NCBI RefSeq assembly: GCF_003986935.1
Contig: NZ_RJZE01000012.1
Location: 62,001-126,000, forward strand
Length of the DNA stretch: 64,000 nucleotides
Reading direction: 5' to 3'
Origin: Paraburkholderia kururiensis JCM 10599 = LMG 19447
Lineage (GTDB): Bacteria > Pseudomonadota > Gammaproteobacteria > Burkholderiales > Burkholderiaceae
Every line of letters starts with the position of its first letter. Position 1 is the first letter of the stretch. Shown here one piece after another: positions 42,626-51,534 of this stretch. The notes beneath the pieces were generated by a model. That model saw nothing but the letters and a program-made list of their open reading frames with translations. It was not told the DNA's origin and did no database searches. The position numbers and the translations under genes are program-made.

Positions 42626-44134
42626 TCAGAACGCGCGCTGCGCCGCTCCCGCCGCTCCCGCCGATGCAGCAGCCTGCGCCGGCACCGCGCCGCGCGCCAC
42701 GAAATGCCCGGCCCGCTCGCCGGACGGCTGACCCTCGCGGTACGACAGCACGCCGTTGACCCACACGGCGTCGATGCCGTCCGCAGGTTGTTGGGGCCGT
42801 TCGAACGTCGCGGCATCGCGCACGCGCGCCGGGTCGAACAGTACGAGATCGGCGTGATAGCCCACGTGCACCTCGCCGCGCTGCGCCAAGCCAAAGCGGC
42901 GCGCCGAGAGCGACGTCATCTTGCGCACGGCCTCTTCGAGCGGCATGAGCGCCATGTCGCGCGCGTAGTGGCCCAGCACGCGCGGAAAGGCACCCCACAG
43001 CCGCGGATGCGGCAGCGGGTCATTCGGCAAGCCGTCCGAGCCCACCATGCTGGCCGGATGCGCGAGGATGCGCCGCACGTCGTCCTCGGACATGTTGTGG
43101 TACACCGCGCCCGCGGGTTGCAGGCGCTTCGCGGCATCCGGCTGGCTCACGCCCCACTCCGCGGCAATCTCCTTGATGCGCTTGCCCGCCATTTCGGGAT
43201 GCGGCTCCGACCACGTGATCGTGATGTCGATGTCGCCCGTCACCTGCTTGAGATCGAGCGTCGACGAACTGCGGTTGTACGGGTAGCAGTCGCAGCCCAC
43301 GGGTTGCAGGCGCCGCGCGCCTTCCAGCCGTTCGAGCACTTCGGTACTGCGGCCCCAGTTCGACGGTCCCGCGCACTTGAGGTGCGAGATCACGACTGGC
43401 ACCTGCGCGTGGCGACCCACGCGGAACGCTTCGTCCATGGCGTCCAGGATGCCGTCGAACTCCGTGCGCATATGCGTGGTGTAGATGGCGCCCGCCGCGG
43501 CAAGCGGCTCGGCGAGGGCCATCACTTCCTCCGTCGATGCCGCGAACGCCGAGCCGTACGCGAGCCCGGTACTCAAGCCCAGCGCGCCGTGCGCGAGCGC
43601 TTCTTCGAGCTGCGCGCGCATGCCGTCGATCTCCGTGACGGTCGCCGTGCGGTCGAGCCGGTCCAGATGGTTGTTGCGCAGCGCCGTGTGCCCAACGAGC
43701 GCTGCCACGTTTACCGCAGGCCGCGCGGCGTTCACGGCGTCGACGTAAGCCGCGAAAGTCGGGTACTGGAACGCGTCGCGCTCGCCGAGCAGGTTCATCG
43801 GATCGGGCGGTGCGCCCTTGAGCGCCACGGGCGACGCGCTGATCCCGCAATTGCCCACGATCACCGTGGTCACGCCCTGGCTCAGCTTCGGCAGCATCTG
43901 CGGCGCACGGATCACGTGCGTGTCGTCGTGCGTATGGACGTCGATGAAGCCCGGCGCGAGCGCGCGCCCGTTCGCCTCCACGACCTCTTCGGCCAGCCAG
44001 TTCGACAGATTGCCGATCGCGGCGACGCGGCCGTTGCGGATAGCCACGTCGCGCTCCACGGGCGGCGCGCCCGTGCCGTCGTACAACTGGGCCCCGACAA
44101 TCAGCGTATCCGCGGCTTCAGGATGCGAGTGCAT
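42626..44134 (-). CDS. N-acyl-D-amino-acid deacylase (D-aminoacylase)
   Basis: A 502-residue amidohydrolase-superfamily zinc enzyme that frees D-amino acids from N-acyl forms. Metal motif FIDVHTHDD near residue 65, the Cys ligand in VGNCGISASP, VGHTALR, YTTHMRTEFDG, VVISHLKCAG and the catalytic Asp in MVGSDGLP are all present. The C-terminal 20 residues are an Ala-rich tail. It starts three bases after the rpiR-type gene, hence one operon. Confidence 0.93.
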   Translation of the reverse strand: MHSHPEAADTLIVGAQLYDGTGAPPVERDVAIRNGRVAAIGNLSNWLAEEVVEANGRALAPGFIDVHTHDDTHVIRAPQMLPKLSQGVTTVIVGNCGISASPVALKGAPPDPMNLLGERDAFQYPTFAAYVDAVNAARPAVNVAALVGHTALRNNHLDRLDRTATVTEIDGMRAQLEEALAHGALGLSTGLAYGSAFAASTEEVMALAEPLAAAGAIYTTHMRTEFDGILDAMDEAFRVGRHAQVPVVISHLKCAGPSNWGRSTEVLERLEGARRLQPVGCDCYPYNRSSSTLDLKQVTGDIDITITWSEPHPEMAGKRIKEIAAEWGVSQPDAAKRLQPAGAVYHNMSEDDVRRILAHPASMVGSDGLPNDPLPHPRLWGAFPRVLGHYARDMALMPLEEAVRKMTSLSARRFGLAQRGEVHVGYHADLVLFDPARVRDAATFERPQQPADGIDAVWVNGVLSYREGQPSGERAGHFVARGAVPAQAAASAGAAGAAQRAF

Positions 44135-44137
44135 GGG

Positions 44138-45028
44138 TCAATCTCCTAGCGGTTGCCTGTCGCCGCCGCCGCGGTGCGCGTCGAGCGCGTGCTTCATGCG
44201 GCGCAGCAGTTCGCGGCTCTCGTCGCCCTGGCTCACGGCGAGTTCGGTGACGAGCACGTCGAGCGCCATCATCATCGCGTAGCGCGACGACGATGGCTTG
44301 TAGATGAAATCGGTTTCGAACGCGACGATGGGAATCACCCAGTCGGCCAGCTTCGCGAGCGGCGAGGCCGGCGCCGTGACGGCCACCACCGTGGCGCCGT
44401 AGCTGCGCGCGATGCGGCAGTTCTCGACCATCTCGGGCACGCGGCCCGTGGTCGAGAGTGCCACCACGACGCAGTCGCGCGAGAGCGTGCTCGCCACCAT
44501 GCGTTGCAGCAGCGCGTCCTGGTAGGTTGCGACGGGGCGGCCCAGGCGCACGAGCCGAAAGCGCGCTTCGTCGGCCAGCGCCGTCGAGCCGCCGCCCATG
44601 CCGAACACGTAGATCATGCGCGCTTCGCGCAGCGCCGCGGCGGCCTGCGCCACGGGCGCCTGGCGCAGCAGTTGATGGTTGTGCGCAAGCGCGGTCTGCA
44701 ATTCGTCGAACACGCGCGTGGCGATCGATCCGGCGGCATCCGCAGGCGCTTCGGCGTGCAGAAAGCGCTGCCCGACGGCCGCCGCCTGGGCGAGCCGCAG
44801 CTTGAGTTCGCGCACGTCGCGGCAGCCCACCGTTTTGGCGAAACGCGTAACGGTGGCCACGCTCACCTTCGCGTCGTGCGCGAGCGCGCCGATGCTCGCG
44901 CGCGAGGCGGCCGTCAGGTCGTCGAGAATACGCGCCGCCACCTTGCGTTCCGCCGAGCGCAGATCGGGCGCGCATTCGGCAATGCGCGCGACGATGTCGA
45001 AGGTCTGCGGTTCTGTGGCTGAATTCAT
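44138..45028 (-). CDS. RpiR/MurR-family regulator (HTH plus SIS domain)
   Basis: A 296-residue regulator with an N-terminal RpiR helix-turn-helix (about 20-90; SVATVTRFAKTVGC) and a C-terminal sugar-isomerase (SIS) domain (about 130-270; VFGMGGGSTALADEA, VALSTTGRVPEMVE). SIS domains usually sense phosphosugars; members near D-amino-acid genes may sense another ligand. First in the operon with the deacylase and RidA, and divergent from the D-amino-acid deaminase, so it likely controls both. The ORF extends 62 codons upstream, but the start at 45028 fits the family. Confidence 0.9.
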   Translation of the reverse strand: MNSATEPQTFDIVARIAECAPDLRSAERKVAARILDDLTAASRASIGALAHDAKVSVATVTRFAKTVGCRDVRELKLRLAQAAAVGQRFLHAEAPADAAGSIATRVFDELQTALAHNHQLLRQAPVAQAAAALREARMIYVFGMGGGSTALADEARFRLVRLGRPVATYQDALLQRMVASTLSRDCVVVALSTTGRVPEMVENCRIARSYGATVVAVTAPASPLAKLADWVIPIVAFETDFIYKPSSSRYAMMMALDVLVTELAVSQGDESRELLRRMKHALDAHRGGGDRQPLGD

Positions 45029-45078
45029 GGAGAAGGCGGGAACGGGATACAGGACGGCAGCGCAGGTCACATGCATCA

Positions 45079-45182
45079 GGTACGGTACGGCATCCAGTAC
45101 CGGGTGCCGGGTAGCGGGTAGGTGGCACCGCACCGCTTCTGGTACTAAATAACATTTACGTCGGCATCGTACTTTCTGTACC
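45079..45182. promoter_or_regulatory. GTACC-rich divergent control region of the D-amino-acid module
   Basis: GGTAC occurs at 45079, 45084 and 45141. GGTAC (45084-45088) and GTACC (45097-45101) form an inverted repeat with an eight-base spacer. GTAC-TTTCT-GTAC lies at 45169-45181. The repetition in a region shared by the rpiR-type gene and the deaminase gene suggests operator sites. A -10-like TACTAAAT sits at 45143. Confidence 0.4.
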
Positions 45183-45233
45183 ATGGCGAAGTCAACTTGG
45201 GTTCCGCATAACAACGCGATGGAGCAAGGCGAG

Positions 45234-46526
45234 ATGAAAGTTACAAACTATCAGGGGCGCACGATCGATCCCAACAGCAAGGGCCTCGGCAACGTACCGG
45301 GCTCGAGCATCCAGTTGACGGATGCGGGCCGTCTCGAATGGAACCTGCTCGACGAAGACGTGAGCCTGCCCGCCGCCGTGCTCTACGCGGACCGCATCGA
45401 GCACAACCTGAAGTGGATGCAGGACTTCGTCGCCGAATACGGCGCGAAACTCGCGCCGCACGGCAAGACCACGATGGCGCCGCAGCTCTTTCGCCGCCAG
45501 ATCGACGCCGGCGCGTGGGGCATCACGCTCGCCACGGCACACCAGACGCGTGCCGCGTGGCACGGCGGCGTGTCGCGCGTGCTGATGGCCAACCAGCTCG
45601 TGGGCCGGCGCAACATGATGATGGTCGCCGAACTGCTCAGCGACCCGGAGTTCGAATTCTTCTGCCTCGTCGATTCGGTGGATGGCGTCGAGCAACTGGG
45701 CCAGTTCTTCGGCTCGGTGCGCAAGCAGCTCAACGTGCTACTGGAGCTGGGTGTGCCGGGCGGACGCACGGGCGTGCGCGATGTCGCGCAGCGCGACGCG
45801 GTGTTGGCCGCCGTCGAACGCTATCCCGATTCGCTGCGGCTCGCGGGCGTGGAAGTCTATGAAGGCGTGCTGAAGGAAGAGAACGAAGTGCGCGCGTTTC
45901 TGCGCGAGGCCGTGAGCCTCGCCACGCAACTGGCCGACGCGGGCCGCTTCGCGCGTGCGCCGGCCATTCTCACCGGCGCGGGCTCGGCGTGGTACGACGT
46001 GGTGGCCGAAGAGTTTTCAAAAGCCGCCGCGGGCGGCCGCATCGAGGTGGTGCTGCGTCCCGGTTGCTATCTGACCCACGACGTCGGCATCTACAAGAAG
46101 GCGCAGAGCGACATCTTCGCGCGCAATCCGGTAGCACGGAAAATGGGCCAGGGCCTGCTGCCTGCGCTGCAACTGTGGGCTTACGTGCAGTCGATTCCCG
46201 AGCCGGACCGCGCCATTGTCGGATTCGGCAAGCGAGACGCCGCGTTCGACGCCGGCTACCCTGAGCCCGCGCGCCACTTCCGCCCAAGCCGCGACGGCAG
46301 CGACCATGGCATGCCGCGCGACATCGCGCCGAACGAAGGCTGGGAAATCTTCGGCATGATGGACCAGCACGCGTATCTGCGCATTCCGCCGGGCGCGGAC
46401 CTGAAAGTGGGCGACATGATCGCCTTCGACATCTCGCATCCCTGTCTCACCTTCGACAAGTGGCGCGAGGTGCTGATCGTGGATCCGTCGTATCGCGTGA
46501 CCGAGGTGGTCGAGACGTTCTTCTGA
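45234..46526 (+). CDS. D-serine/D-threonine deaminase-like PLP enzyme (DSD1/alanine-racemase N-terminal fold)
   Basis: A 430-residue fold-type III PLP enzyme. The PLP Lys is in APHGKTTMAP; the C-terminal D-serine-dehydratase-like domain has DQHAYLRI and the zinc-type ISHPCLTFDKW motif with adjacent His and Cys. Relatives are metal-dependent D-serine dehydratases and D-threonine aldolases, so the call is an amino-acid deaminase acting on a D-amino acid. The start at 45234 (MKVTNYQGR) has AAGG five bases upstream; ATGs at 45219 and 45183 are alternatives. Divergent from the rpiR-type gene. Confidence 0.88.
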   Translation: MKVTNYQGRTIDPNSKGLGNVPGSSIQLTDAGRLEWNLLDEDVSLPAAVLYADRIEHNLKWMQDFVAEYGAKLAPHGKTTMAPQLFRRQIDAGAWGITLATAHQTRAAWHGGVSRVLMANQLVGRRNMMMVAELLSDPEFEFFCLVDSVDGVEQLGQFFGSVRKQLNVLLELGVPGGRTGVRDVAQRDAVLAAVERYPDSLRLAGVEVYEGVLKEENEVRAFLREAVSLATQLADAGRFARAPAILTGAGSAWYDVVAEEFSKAAAGGRIEVVLRPGCYLTHDVGIYKKAQSDIFARNPVARKMGQGLLPALQLWAYVQSIPEPDRAIVGFGKRDAAFDAGYPEPARHFRPSRDGSDHGMPRDIAPNEGWEIFGMMDQHAYLRIPPGADLKVGDMIAFDISHPCLTFDKWREVLIVDPSYRVTEVVETFF

Positions 46527-46544
46527 GTGGTGCGAGGATGCGAT

Positions 46545-46569
46545 GAAAACGCGGCGTGGCGCGCCGCGT
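46545..46569 (-). terminator. Terminator of the emrB-like/marR transcript
   Basis: ACGCGGCG (46549-46556) pairs with CGCCGCGT (46562-46569) around TGGCG. Read on the minus strand it ends in TTTTC. It lies between the convergent deaminase and marR genes. Confidence 0.75.
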
Positions 46570-46578
46570 GAGGCCACG

Positions 46579-47043
46579 CTAAGCCGCGTCCTGCACTGGA
46601 GCAGCCGGCGCGGCGGCCGCCACCTCGGCAATGCGCGCTTCCAGCAAACCGAGGGCTCCGGAAAGGGCCTTCAGCGCGTCCTCCGGCATCGCCGCCATCG
46701 TGTCGTGCAGGAAGGCATTGCGACGCGGCAGGCTTTCTTCCATCGCGTCCCGGCCCGCCTGGGTGAGCTTCACGTTCGTGATGCGGTTGTCGCGTTCGTC
46801 GGAACTGCGGGCAATCCAGCCCATTCCTTCCAGCAGCTTGAGTTGCCGCGTGAGTGCGCCCGGATCCACGCGCAGCCGCTCCACGAGGCGCTTCTGCGAC
46901 GACTCGCCGGCCTGGTCGTAGAGCGCGAGCAGAATCCGCCAACGCGGCATCGGGTGGCCAACTTGCGCCTCGAACGCCGACATGAACGCCCGATAGGTGC
47001 GGCCAAACTGCTGAACGATGGCGACGCGGTCCTGTTCTTCCAT
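46579..47043 (-). CDS. MarR-family transcriptional regulator
   Basis: A 154-residue winged-helix regulator. The helix-turn-helix and wing region is LVERLRVDPGALTRQLKLLE then WIARSSDERDNRI, including the conserved Asp-Arg-Asp-Asn wing tip. It lies 69 bases downstream of an EmrB-type efflux pump on the same strand, the usual repressor-pump pair, and probably binds the palindrome ahead of the pump gene. Ala-rich C-terminal tail. Confidence 0.92.
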   Translation of the reverse strand: MEEQDRVAIVQQFGRTYRAFMSAFEAQVGHPMPRWRILLALYDQAGESSQKRLVERLRVDPGALTRQLKLLEGMGWIARSSDERDNRITNVKLTQAGRDAMEESLPRRNAFLHDTMAAMPEDALKALSGALGLLEARIAEVAAAAPAAPVQDAA

Positions 47044-47112
47044 GATGTATGCCGTAATGCCTGAAAACGAAACGTCAGCCGGCCTGCTCGACGAATTGCT
47101 CGATGAACCCGC

Positions 47113-48708
47113 TCATTCGGCGGGAACCGCGGGCTCGATCTGACGCCGTAGTTTAACCGGTGGCACCCGCCGGCTCTGCCAGACGGATATCACCGCCACG
47201 GCCGCCGCCAACGCCAGGCCCAGGTGGATGGCGGCCACCAGCGCTTCGCGCGCCGTTTCGAGCAGCACGCCGCCGTTGTGGCCCGCCTGCGCCAGCTGCG
47301 TGGTGAGCGTGGCCTGCGCCTCATGGTTGATGAGAATCTGCGGGTCGCCCAGATCGCCGAACCACTGCATCGCGTGATCGTTTTCCAGCGCGCTGCGCAC
47401 ACCGCTCGCGTACATGTGCGTGACGAACGTGCCTGTGATCGCCGTGCCCACCATCCCGCCGATCATGCGCAGCGATTGCAGCAGCGCCGTAGCAATGCCG
47501 AGGTGCTCGCGGCCCGCGGTCTGCTGGGCGAAGACCGTGAGATTCGGCATCACGAAACCGAGCCCCAGACCGCCGAAAATCATGAACGACATCAGAAGCG
47601 CGTGCGGCATGGCGCGCGTGGCGATCACCACCGCGAGGCACGACACCGCGAGCATGCCGAAGCCGACATAGAGCATGAGGTTCGGATTCGGGATGCGCGA
47701 CACGATGCGCCCGTTCGCAATGCTGCCGATCGTGATGAACACCACGAGCGGCGTAATCACGAGACCTGCTTCCTTCGGCGACATCCCGAAACCGCCCTGG
47801 AACAGCAGCGGCGCGTAGAACAGCAGCGAGAACATCGAGAAGCCGCCCAGCACGGAAAGCGTGAAGAGCGCGTTCAAGCTCCGGTTGCGGAACATGTCGA
47901 CCGGAAGAATCGCTTGCGGGAAGCGCTTTTCCCATTGCCAAAGCGCCCACGCGGCCACGATGCTCACGGCGAGCAGCGCGACGGCCGCAGCGCTCACGCC
48001 GTGCTTCGGCAGCAGTTCGACAAATAGCTGAAGCGAACCGAGCGCCACGGCGATGAGCACCGCGCCCGGCCAGTCGAGCCGCATGCGCCCTTCGTGCGCG
48101 ACGTGCCGCATGTGCGGCAGGTAGCGCCACACGAAAAAGAGCGAGAGCAGCCCTACCGGCAGATTCACGTAGAACACCGAGCGCCATCCCGCGTACTGCG
48201 TGAGGAACCCGCCCAGCGAAGGCCCGATCGCGTTCGCGATACCGAACGCCGAACTCATCATCACCTGCCAGCGCAGGCGCACGACGGAATCGGGGAAAAG
48301 GTCAGGAATGCAGGCGAACGCGGTGCCCACCAGCATGCCGCCGCCAATGCCTTGCAGCCCCCGCGCGAGCACGAGAAACAGCATGCTGTTCGCCATCCCG
48401 CACAACACGGAGGCGCCGGTGAACACGACGATCGACGCAATGAGGAATGGCTTGCGCCCGTAATAGTCGCCGAGGCGCCCGAAGATCGGCACGGTGATCA
48501 CCGAGGCGAGCAGATACGACGTGGCGACCCACGCGTACAGGTCGAAGCCCTTGAGTTCGGCGACGATGGTGGGCAGCGCGGTGCCGACCACGGTCTGGTC
48601 GAGCGCAACGAGCATGGTGACGAAGGAGATGCCGAGCATCGCGAGCAGCGACTCCCGGAACGGCAAGACCTGCCCACTCGAATGGTGGGTTGTGGTGTGG
48701 ACGGCCAT
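47113..48708 (-). CDS. EmrB/QacA-family (DHA2) multidrug MFS transporter
   Basis: A 531-residue, 14-helix drug/proton antiporter. Motif A is GRLGDYYGRKP after helix 2, motif C-like AIGPSLGGFLT is in helix 5, and the N-terminal LDQTVVGTALPTI is the DHA2 D1 motif. It exports hydrophobic compounds from the inner membrane. No EmrA membrane-fusion partner is adjacent, so it may act alone. Transcribed with marR. A good promoter and palindrome precede it. Confidence 0.93.
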   Translation of the reverse strand: MAVHTTTHHSSGQVLPFRESLLAMLGISFVTMLVALDQTVVGTALPTIVAELKGFDLYAWVATSYLLASVITVPIFGRLGDYYGRKPFLIASIVVFTGASVLCGMANSMLFLVLARGLQGIGGGMLVGTAFACIPDLFPDSVVRLRWQVMMSSAFGIANAIGPSLGGFLTQYAGWRSVFYVNLPVGLLSLFFVWRYLPHMRHVAHEGRMRLDWPGAVLIAVALGSLQLFVELLPKHGVSAAAVALLAVSIVAAWALWQWEKRFPQAILPVDMFRNRSLNALFTLSVLGGFSMFSLLFYAPLLFQGGFGMSPKEAGLVITPLVVFITIGSIANGRIVSRIPNPNLMLYVGFGMLAVSCLAVVIATRAMPHALLMSFMIFGGLGLGFVMPNLTVFAQQTAGREHLGIATALLQSLRMIGGMVGTAITGTFVTHMYASGVRSALENDHAMQWFGDLGDPQILINHEAQATLTTQLAQAGHNGGVLLETAREALVAAIHLGLALAAAVAVISVWQSRRVPPVKLRRQIEPAVPAE

Positions 48709-48725
48709 TTTTGATAGCGCAATGG

Positions 48726-48775
48726 TTGACTCGTCAAAGAAATGAAATCATATCACGCCTGGGGGTTCTAATCAG
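48726..48775 (-). promoter_or_regulatory. Promoter with MarR-type operator ahead of the efflux pump
   Basis: Minus-strand -35 CTGATT (48775-48770), 17-base spacer, -10 TATGAT (48752-48747). The palindrome TTGACGAGTCAA (48737-48726) falls at the expected transcription start, 18 bases before the ATG. The TTGA-N4-TCAA form suits MarR binding and repression. Confidence 0.6.
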
Positions 48776-48844
48776 GCTGTGCCCTGCGATCCTGCCGGGC
48801 GGGCATCGAGGCGTTATTGGGACGTCAGGTCCCTCAGGAGGGGT

Positions 48845-49738
48845 ATGGAGTGGGTTCCCACCACGTCAGCGCAAGCGCTTTGCGCCGACGACATGGCCGC
48901 GCTGGCGCGCGCCAAACACGAGCTTGAAAGCCCGCCGCTCACCATGAAGCTGGCAGCGATTGTCGGCGCGCCTTTAGAGAAGGTCATGTTGCGGCTGCCG
49001 GCCGTCGCCAACGAGAAGGTTGCGGAGGCGACGCAGTCGGCGCTGCGCAAATGCCTGCAGATTGCGCTGAAAACGCTGCGCAAGCCGGGGCATGGAGCGG
49101 GGCACATCACGAGCCACATCGGCTCCGGCGCTACAGGCGCAGCGGCTTTGCCGCCCGCCACGCCCGGGAAACCCGGCAACCTGCTTCACAAGTTCGCCGT
49201 GGCGACCACCGGCGCGGCGGGCGGTGCGTTCGGGCTGCTCGCGCTGCCGGTCGAGTTACCGGTCACCACGACGCTGATGTTCCGCTCGATCTGCGACGTG
49301 GCGCGCAGCGAAGGCGAAGACCTGAATTCCACCGACACCCAGCTGCAATGCCTCGCGGTGCTCGGCATGGGCAGCCACTCGAGCACCGACGACGAAGCCG
49401 ATCTCGGCTACTTCATCATGCGCGGCGCGCTCGCGCAGGCGGTGTCGAAGGCATCGTCTGAGATCGCGTCGAAGGGCATCACGGCGCATGGCTCGGCGGC
49501 GCTCGTGCGCCTCGTCAACGCCATCGCGGCACGCTTTTCGGTGCAGGTGAGCGAGCAGGTGGCGGCCAAATCGATCCCGGCGATCGGCGCCGTGCTGGGC
49601 GCGATGGTCAACACCGTGTTCATCGATCACTTCCAGCAGGTCGCGCACGGCCACTTCACCGTGCGCCGGCTGGAGCGCAAGTACGGCGAAGAAGCGGTGA
49701 AGGCGGCGTATCAGACCATCGACGTCTCGCTCGCCTGA
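48845..49738 (+). CDS. EcsC-family protein
   Basis: A 297-residue protein of the EcsC family, named after a Bacillus gene next to an ABC transporter; its biochemical role is unknown. An N-terminal helical part (AALARAKHELE, LEKVMLRLPA) leads to a Gly/Ala-rich hydrophobic region (VATTGAAGGAFGLLALPVELP) and the conserved MFRSICDVARSEGEDL and CLAVLGMG. A second hydrophobic segment lies near PAIGAVLGAMVNTVF. AGGAGG precedes the ATG at unusually short spacing (about three bases). The 3' end overlaps the convergent esterase gene by 28 bases. Confidence 0.85.
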   Translation: MEWVPTTSAQALCADDMAALARAKHELESPPLTMKLAAIVGAPLEKVMLRLPAVANEKVAEATQSALRKCLQIALKTLRKPGHGAGHITSHIGSGATGAAALPPATPGKPGNLLHKFAVATTGAAGGAFGLLALPVELPVTTTLMFRSICDVARSEGEDLNSTDTQLQCLAVLGMGSHSSTDDEADLGYFIMRGALAQAVSKASSEIASKGITAHGSAALVRLVNAIAARFSVQVSEQVAAKSIPAIGAVLGAMVNTVFIDHFQQVAHGHFTVRRLERKYGEEAVKAAYQTIDVSLA

Positions 49739-50700
49739 GCGGCCTGCGCGCGCGTAACGCGGCGCACGAAGCGGGCCGCGTCGTCCAGCGCGCGGCGCGA
49801 CTCCGGCAGAAACGGCGCGAAGATGGGCCACACGTGCGGCATCTTCGGCCAGATGTGCAGCTCGACCTCCACGCCGGCCGCTCGCGCCTTGTCGGCCACG
49901 CGCCGCGTGTCGTCCAGCAGCACTTCCGTGCTGCCGGCCTGCATGAAGAGCGGCGGCAAGCCGTGCAGGTCCGCGTAGAGCGGCGACGCGTAGGGGTGCG
50001 TCGGCTCGGTCTCGCCCAGGTAGATCTTCGCCGCGCGCGCAAGCGCGGCGCCGGCGAACATCGGGTCGACGCCGTCGTTGGAGCGTAGCGTCGCGCCCGT
50101 TGCGGCGAGGTCGGTCCACGGCGAAAACAGGATGCCGCCCGCGGGCAAGGCGTCGCCCGCATCGCGCAGCGCCACCAGCGTGGCCAGCGCGAGGCCGCCG
50201 CCCGCCGAGTCCCCGGCGATCACGATGGACTCCGGCGGCGTGCCGTCCGCGATCAACTGGCGATAGGCGGCGAGCGCGTCGTCGAGTGCGGCGGGGAACG
50301 GATGCTCGGGCGCGAGGCGATAGTCGAGCGAGAAAGCGCGCGCGTCGGCACGGGTGGCGAGGCCGAACACAATGGCGCGGTGCGTCTGCGGCGAGCAGAA
50401 GTAATAGCCGCCACCGTGCAGGTAGAGAATCGTGCGCGTCCCCGCGTGAGGGGTCGCAGCGCCGGTGCCTGACGTGTTGGCCGAAACTGCGTTCACGCGA
50501 CGCTCGAGCCATTCGCCCATGAGCGGCGCGTACGTGGCGCCATACTGCTCGCGCAGATGCCAGCCGGGCGGCACGCGCGGCGACCACGCGCGCTTTGCCG
50601 TGCGCGCGCGGGCGCGCTGGACGTTGATGGAGGGCTTGAGCGTCTCGGGGCGAAACTGCCTGCGCAGCACCCAGCACGCGAGTGCACTTTGCCAGCTCAT
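49711..50700 (-). CDS. Alpha/beta hydrolase, hormone-sensitive-lipase-type esterase
   Basis: A 329-residue esterase of family IV. The oxyanion motif is YLHGGGYYF, the nucleophile Ser is in AGDSAGGGLAL, the Asp is expected in the MQAGSTEVLLDD region and the His in MPHVWPIF. It would hydrolyse short-chain esters. The start at 50700 (MSWQSALAC) was chosen; other ATGs lie at 50715 and 50733. Monocistronic between a convergent gene and the CHRD gene. Confidence 0.9.
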   Translation of the reverse strand: MSWQSALACWVLRRQFRPETLKPSINVQRARARTAKRAWSPRVPPGWHLREQYGATYAPLMGEWLERRVNAVSANTSGTGAATPHAGTRTILYLHGGGYYFCSPQTHRAIVFGLATRADARAFSLDYRLAPEHPFPAALDDALAAYRQLIADGTPPESIVIAGDSAGGGLALATLVALRDAGDALPAGGILFSPWTDLAATGATLRSNDGVDPMFAGAALARAAKIYLGETEPTHPYASPLYADLHGLPPLFMQAGSTEVLLDDTRRVADKARAAGVEVELHIWPKMPHVWPIFAPFLPESRRALDDAARFVRRVTRAQAAQASETSMV

Positions 50701-50882
50701 CGGTACAGGCTCCATGGGCGAGAAAGCGCCCATGGTACGCGGGGCAAAATCAAGGCGAGTCGATTGAACGCTCTAGACGTGGTGCCCGACGAGTGGTGCT
50801 GATCGGCGCTCATTGGCACCTACCGACGCTTGCCGGCAACCGCCGATCCCTGCGCGAGGCAGCAACTGCCGCCCGCGCTCAC

Positions 50883-51317
50883 TCAGTTGGTCAGCCGCAC
50901 CTGGCCGCGAATCTCGCCGCTGGGGTTCTGCGCCGTATGAACGTTGAAGTACCACTGCCCCGCCATCAAGTCCGTCACCTGCTGTTCGGTCAACGTGGCG
51001 GCGCCCTTGATCGGGCTCGCGAGCGCCTGCTTCTCCACCGGCACCTGCACCTTCGCGTTCTGCCCCACGGGCGCGGGACCGTGGAAGTGCGCAGCTGTAA
51101 CGGGGCTGGAGAGTCCTTCGTAAGTCGCCGTCCATTGCAGCTTTTTCGTGGACGTATCGAACGTCGCGTCCAGCATGCCGTGCCCGTGGCTCACGCGCGG
51201 CGGCACTTCGCTGGACGGTTCGAGGTCGGCCCTCAACGCGACGGTATCGGCAAAAGCAGCGCCAGAGATCAAGGCGCAAAACGCGACAGCGACCTTCAAT
51301 GTGCGAAGCACTTTCAT
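50883..51317 (-). CDS. Secreted CHRD-domain protein
   Basis: A 144-residue exported protein. The signal peptide MKVLRTLKVAVAFCALISG ends at AAFA, then comes a CHRD domain: LRADLEPSSEVPP, LQWTATYEGL, AAHFHGPA and the closing WYFNVHTAQNPSGEIRGQV, all typical. CHRD domains are named from chordin; bacterial ones are periplasmic or extracellular and of unknown function. GGAGAACAAC precedes the ATG at 51317, which decides this start over the longer ORF. Confidence 0.9.
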   Translation of the reverse strand: MKVLRTLKVAVAFCALISGAAFADTVALRADLEPSSEVPPRVSHGHGMLDATFDTSTKKLQWTATYEGLSSPVTAAHFHGPAPVGQNAKVQVPVEKQALASPIKGAATLTEQQVTDLMAGQWYFNVHTAQNPSGEIRGQVRLTN

Positions 51318-51534
51318 GTTGTTCTCCGGATTCGGCAATTCTGTCCGATGCGACATCACAAACAACGTCACATCGGAAGGCGCCCTCGCGACGCCTGCCA
51401 CATGCTAGTGCAAAATCCGGTGCGCCGCCGTGCTGCCCGCCCGGCTCGCAGCCGCGGTCGCCGCGATTCTTCCGATATTTTTGAACAGTGCCTTGTCGGA
51501 TTTGTTCTCGATTTTCGTCGCTCGACCGACTACG

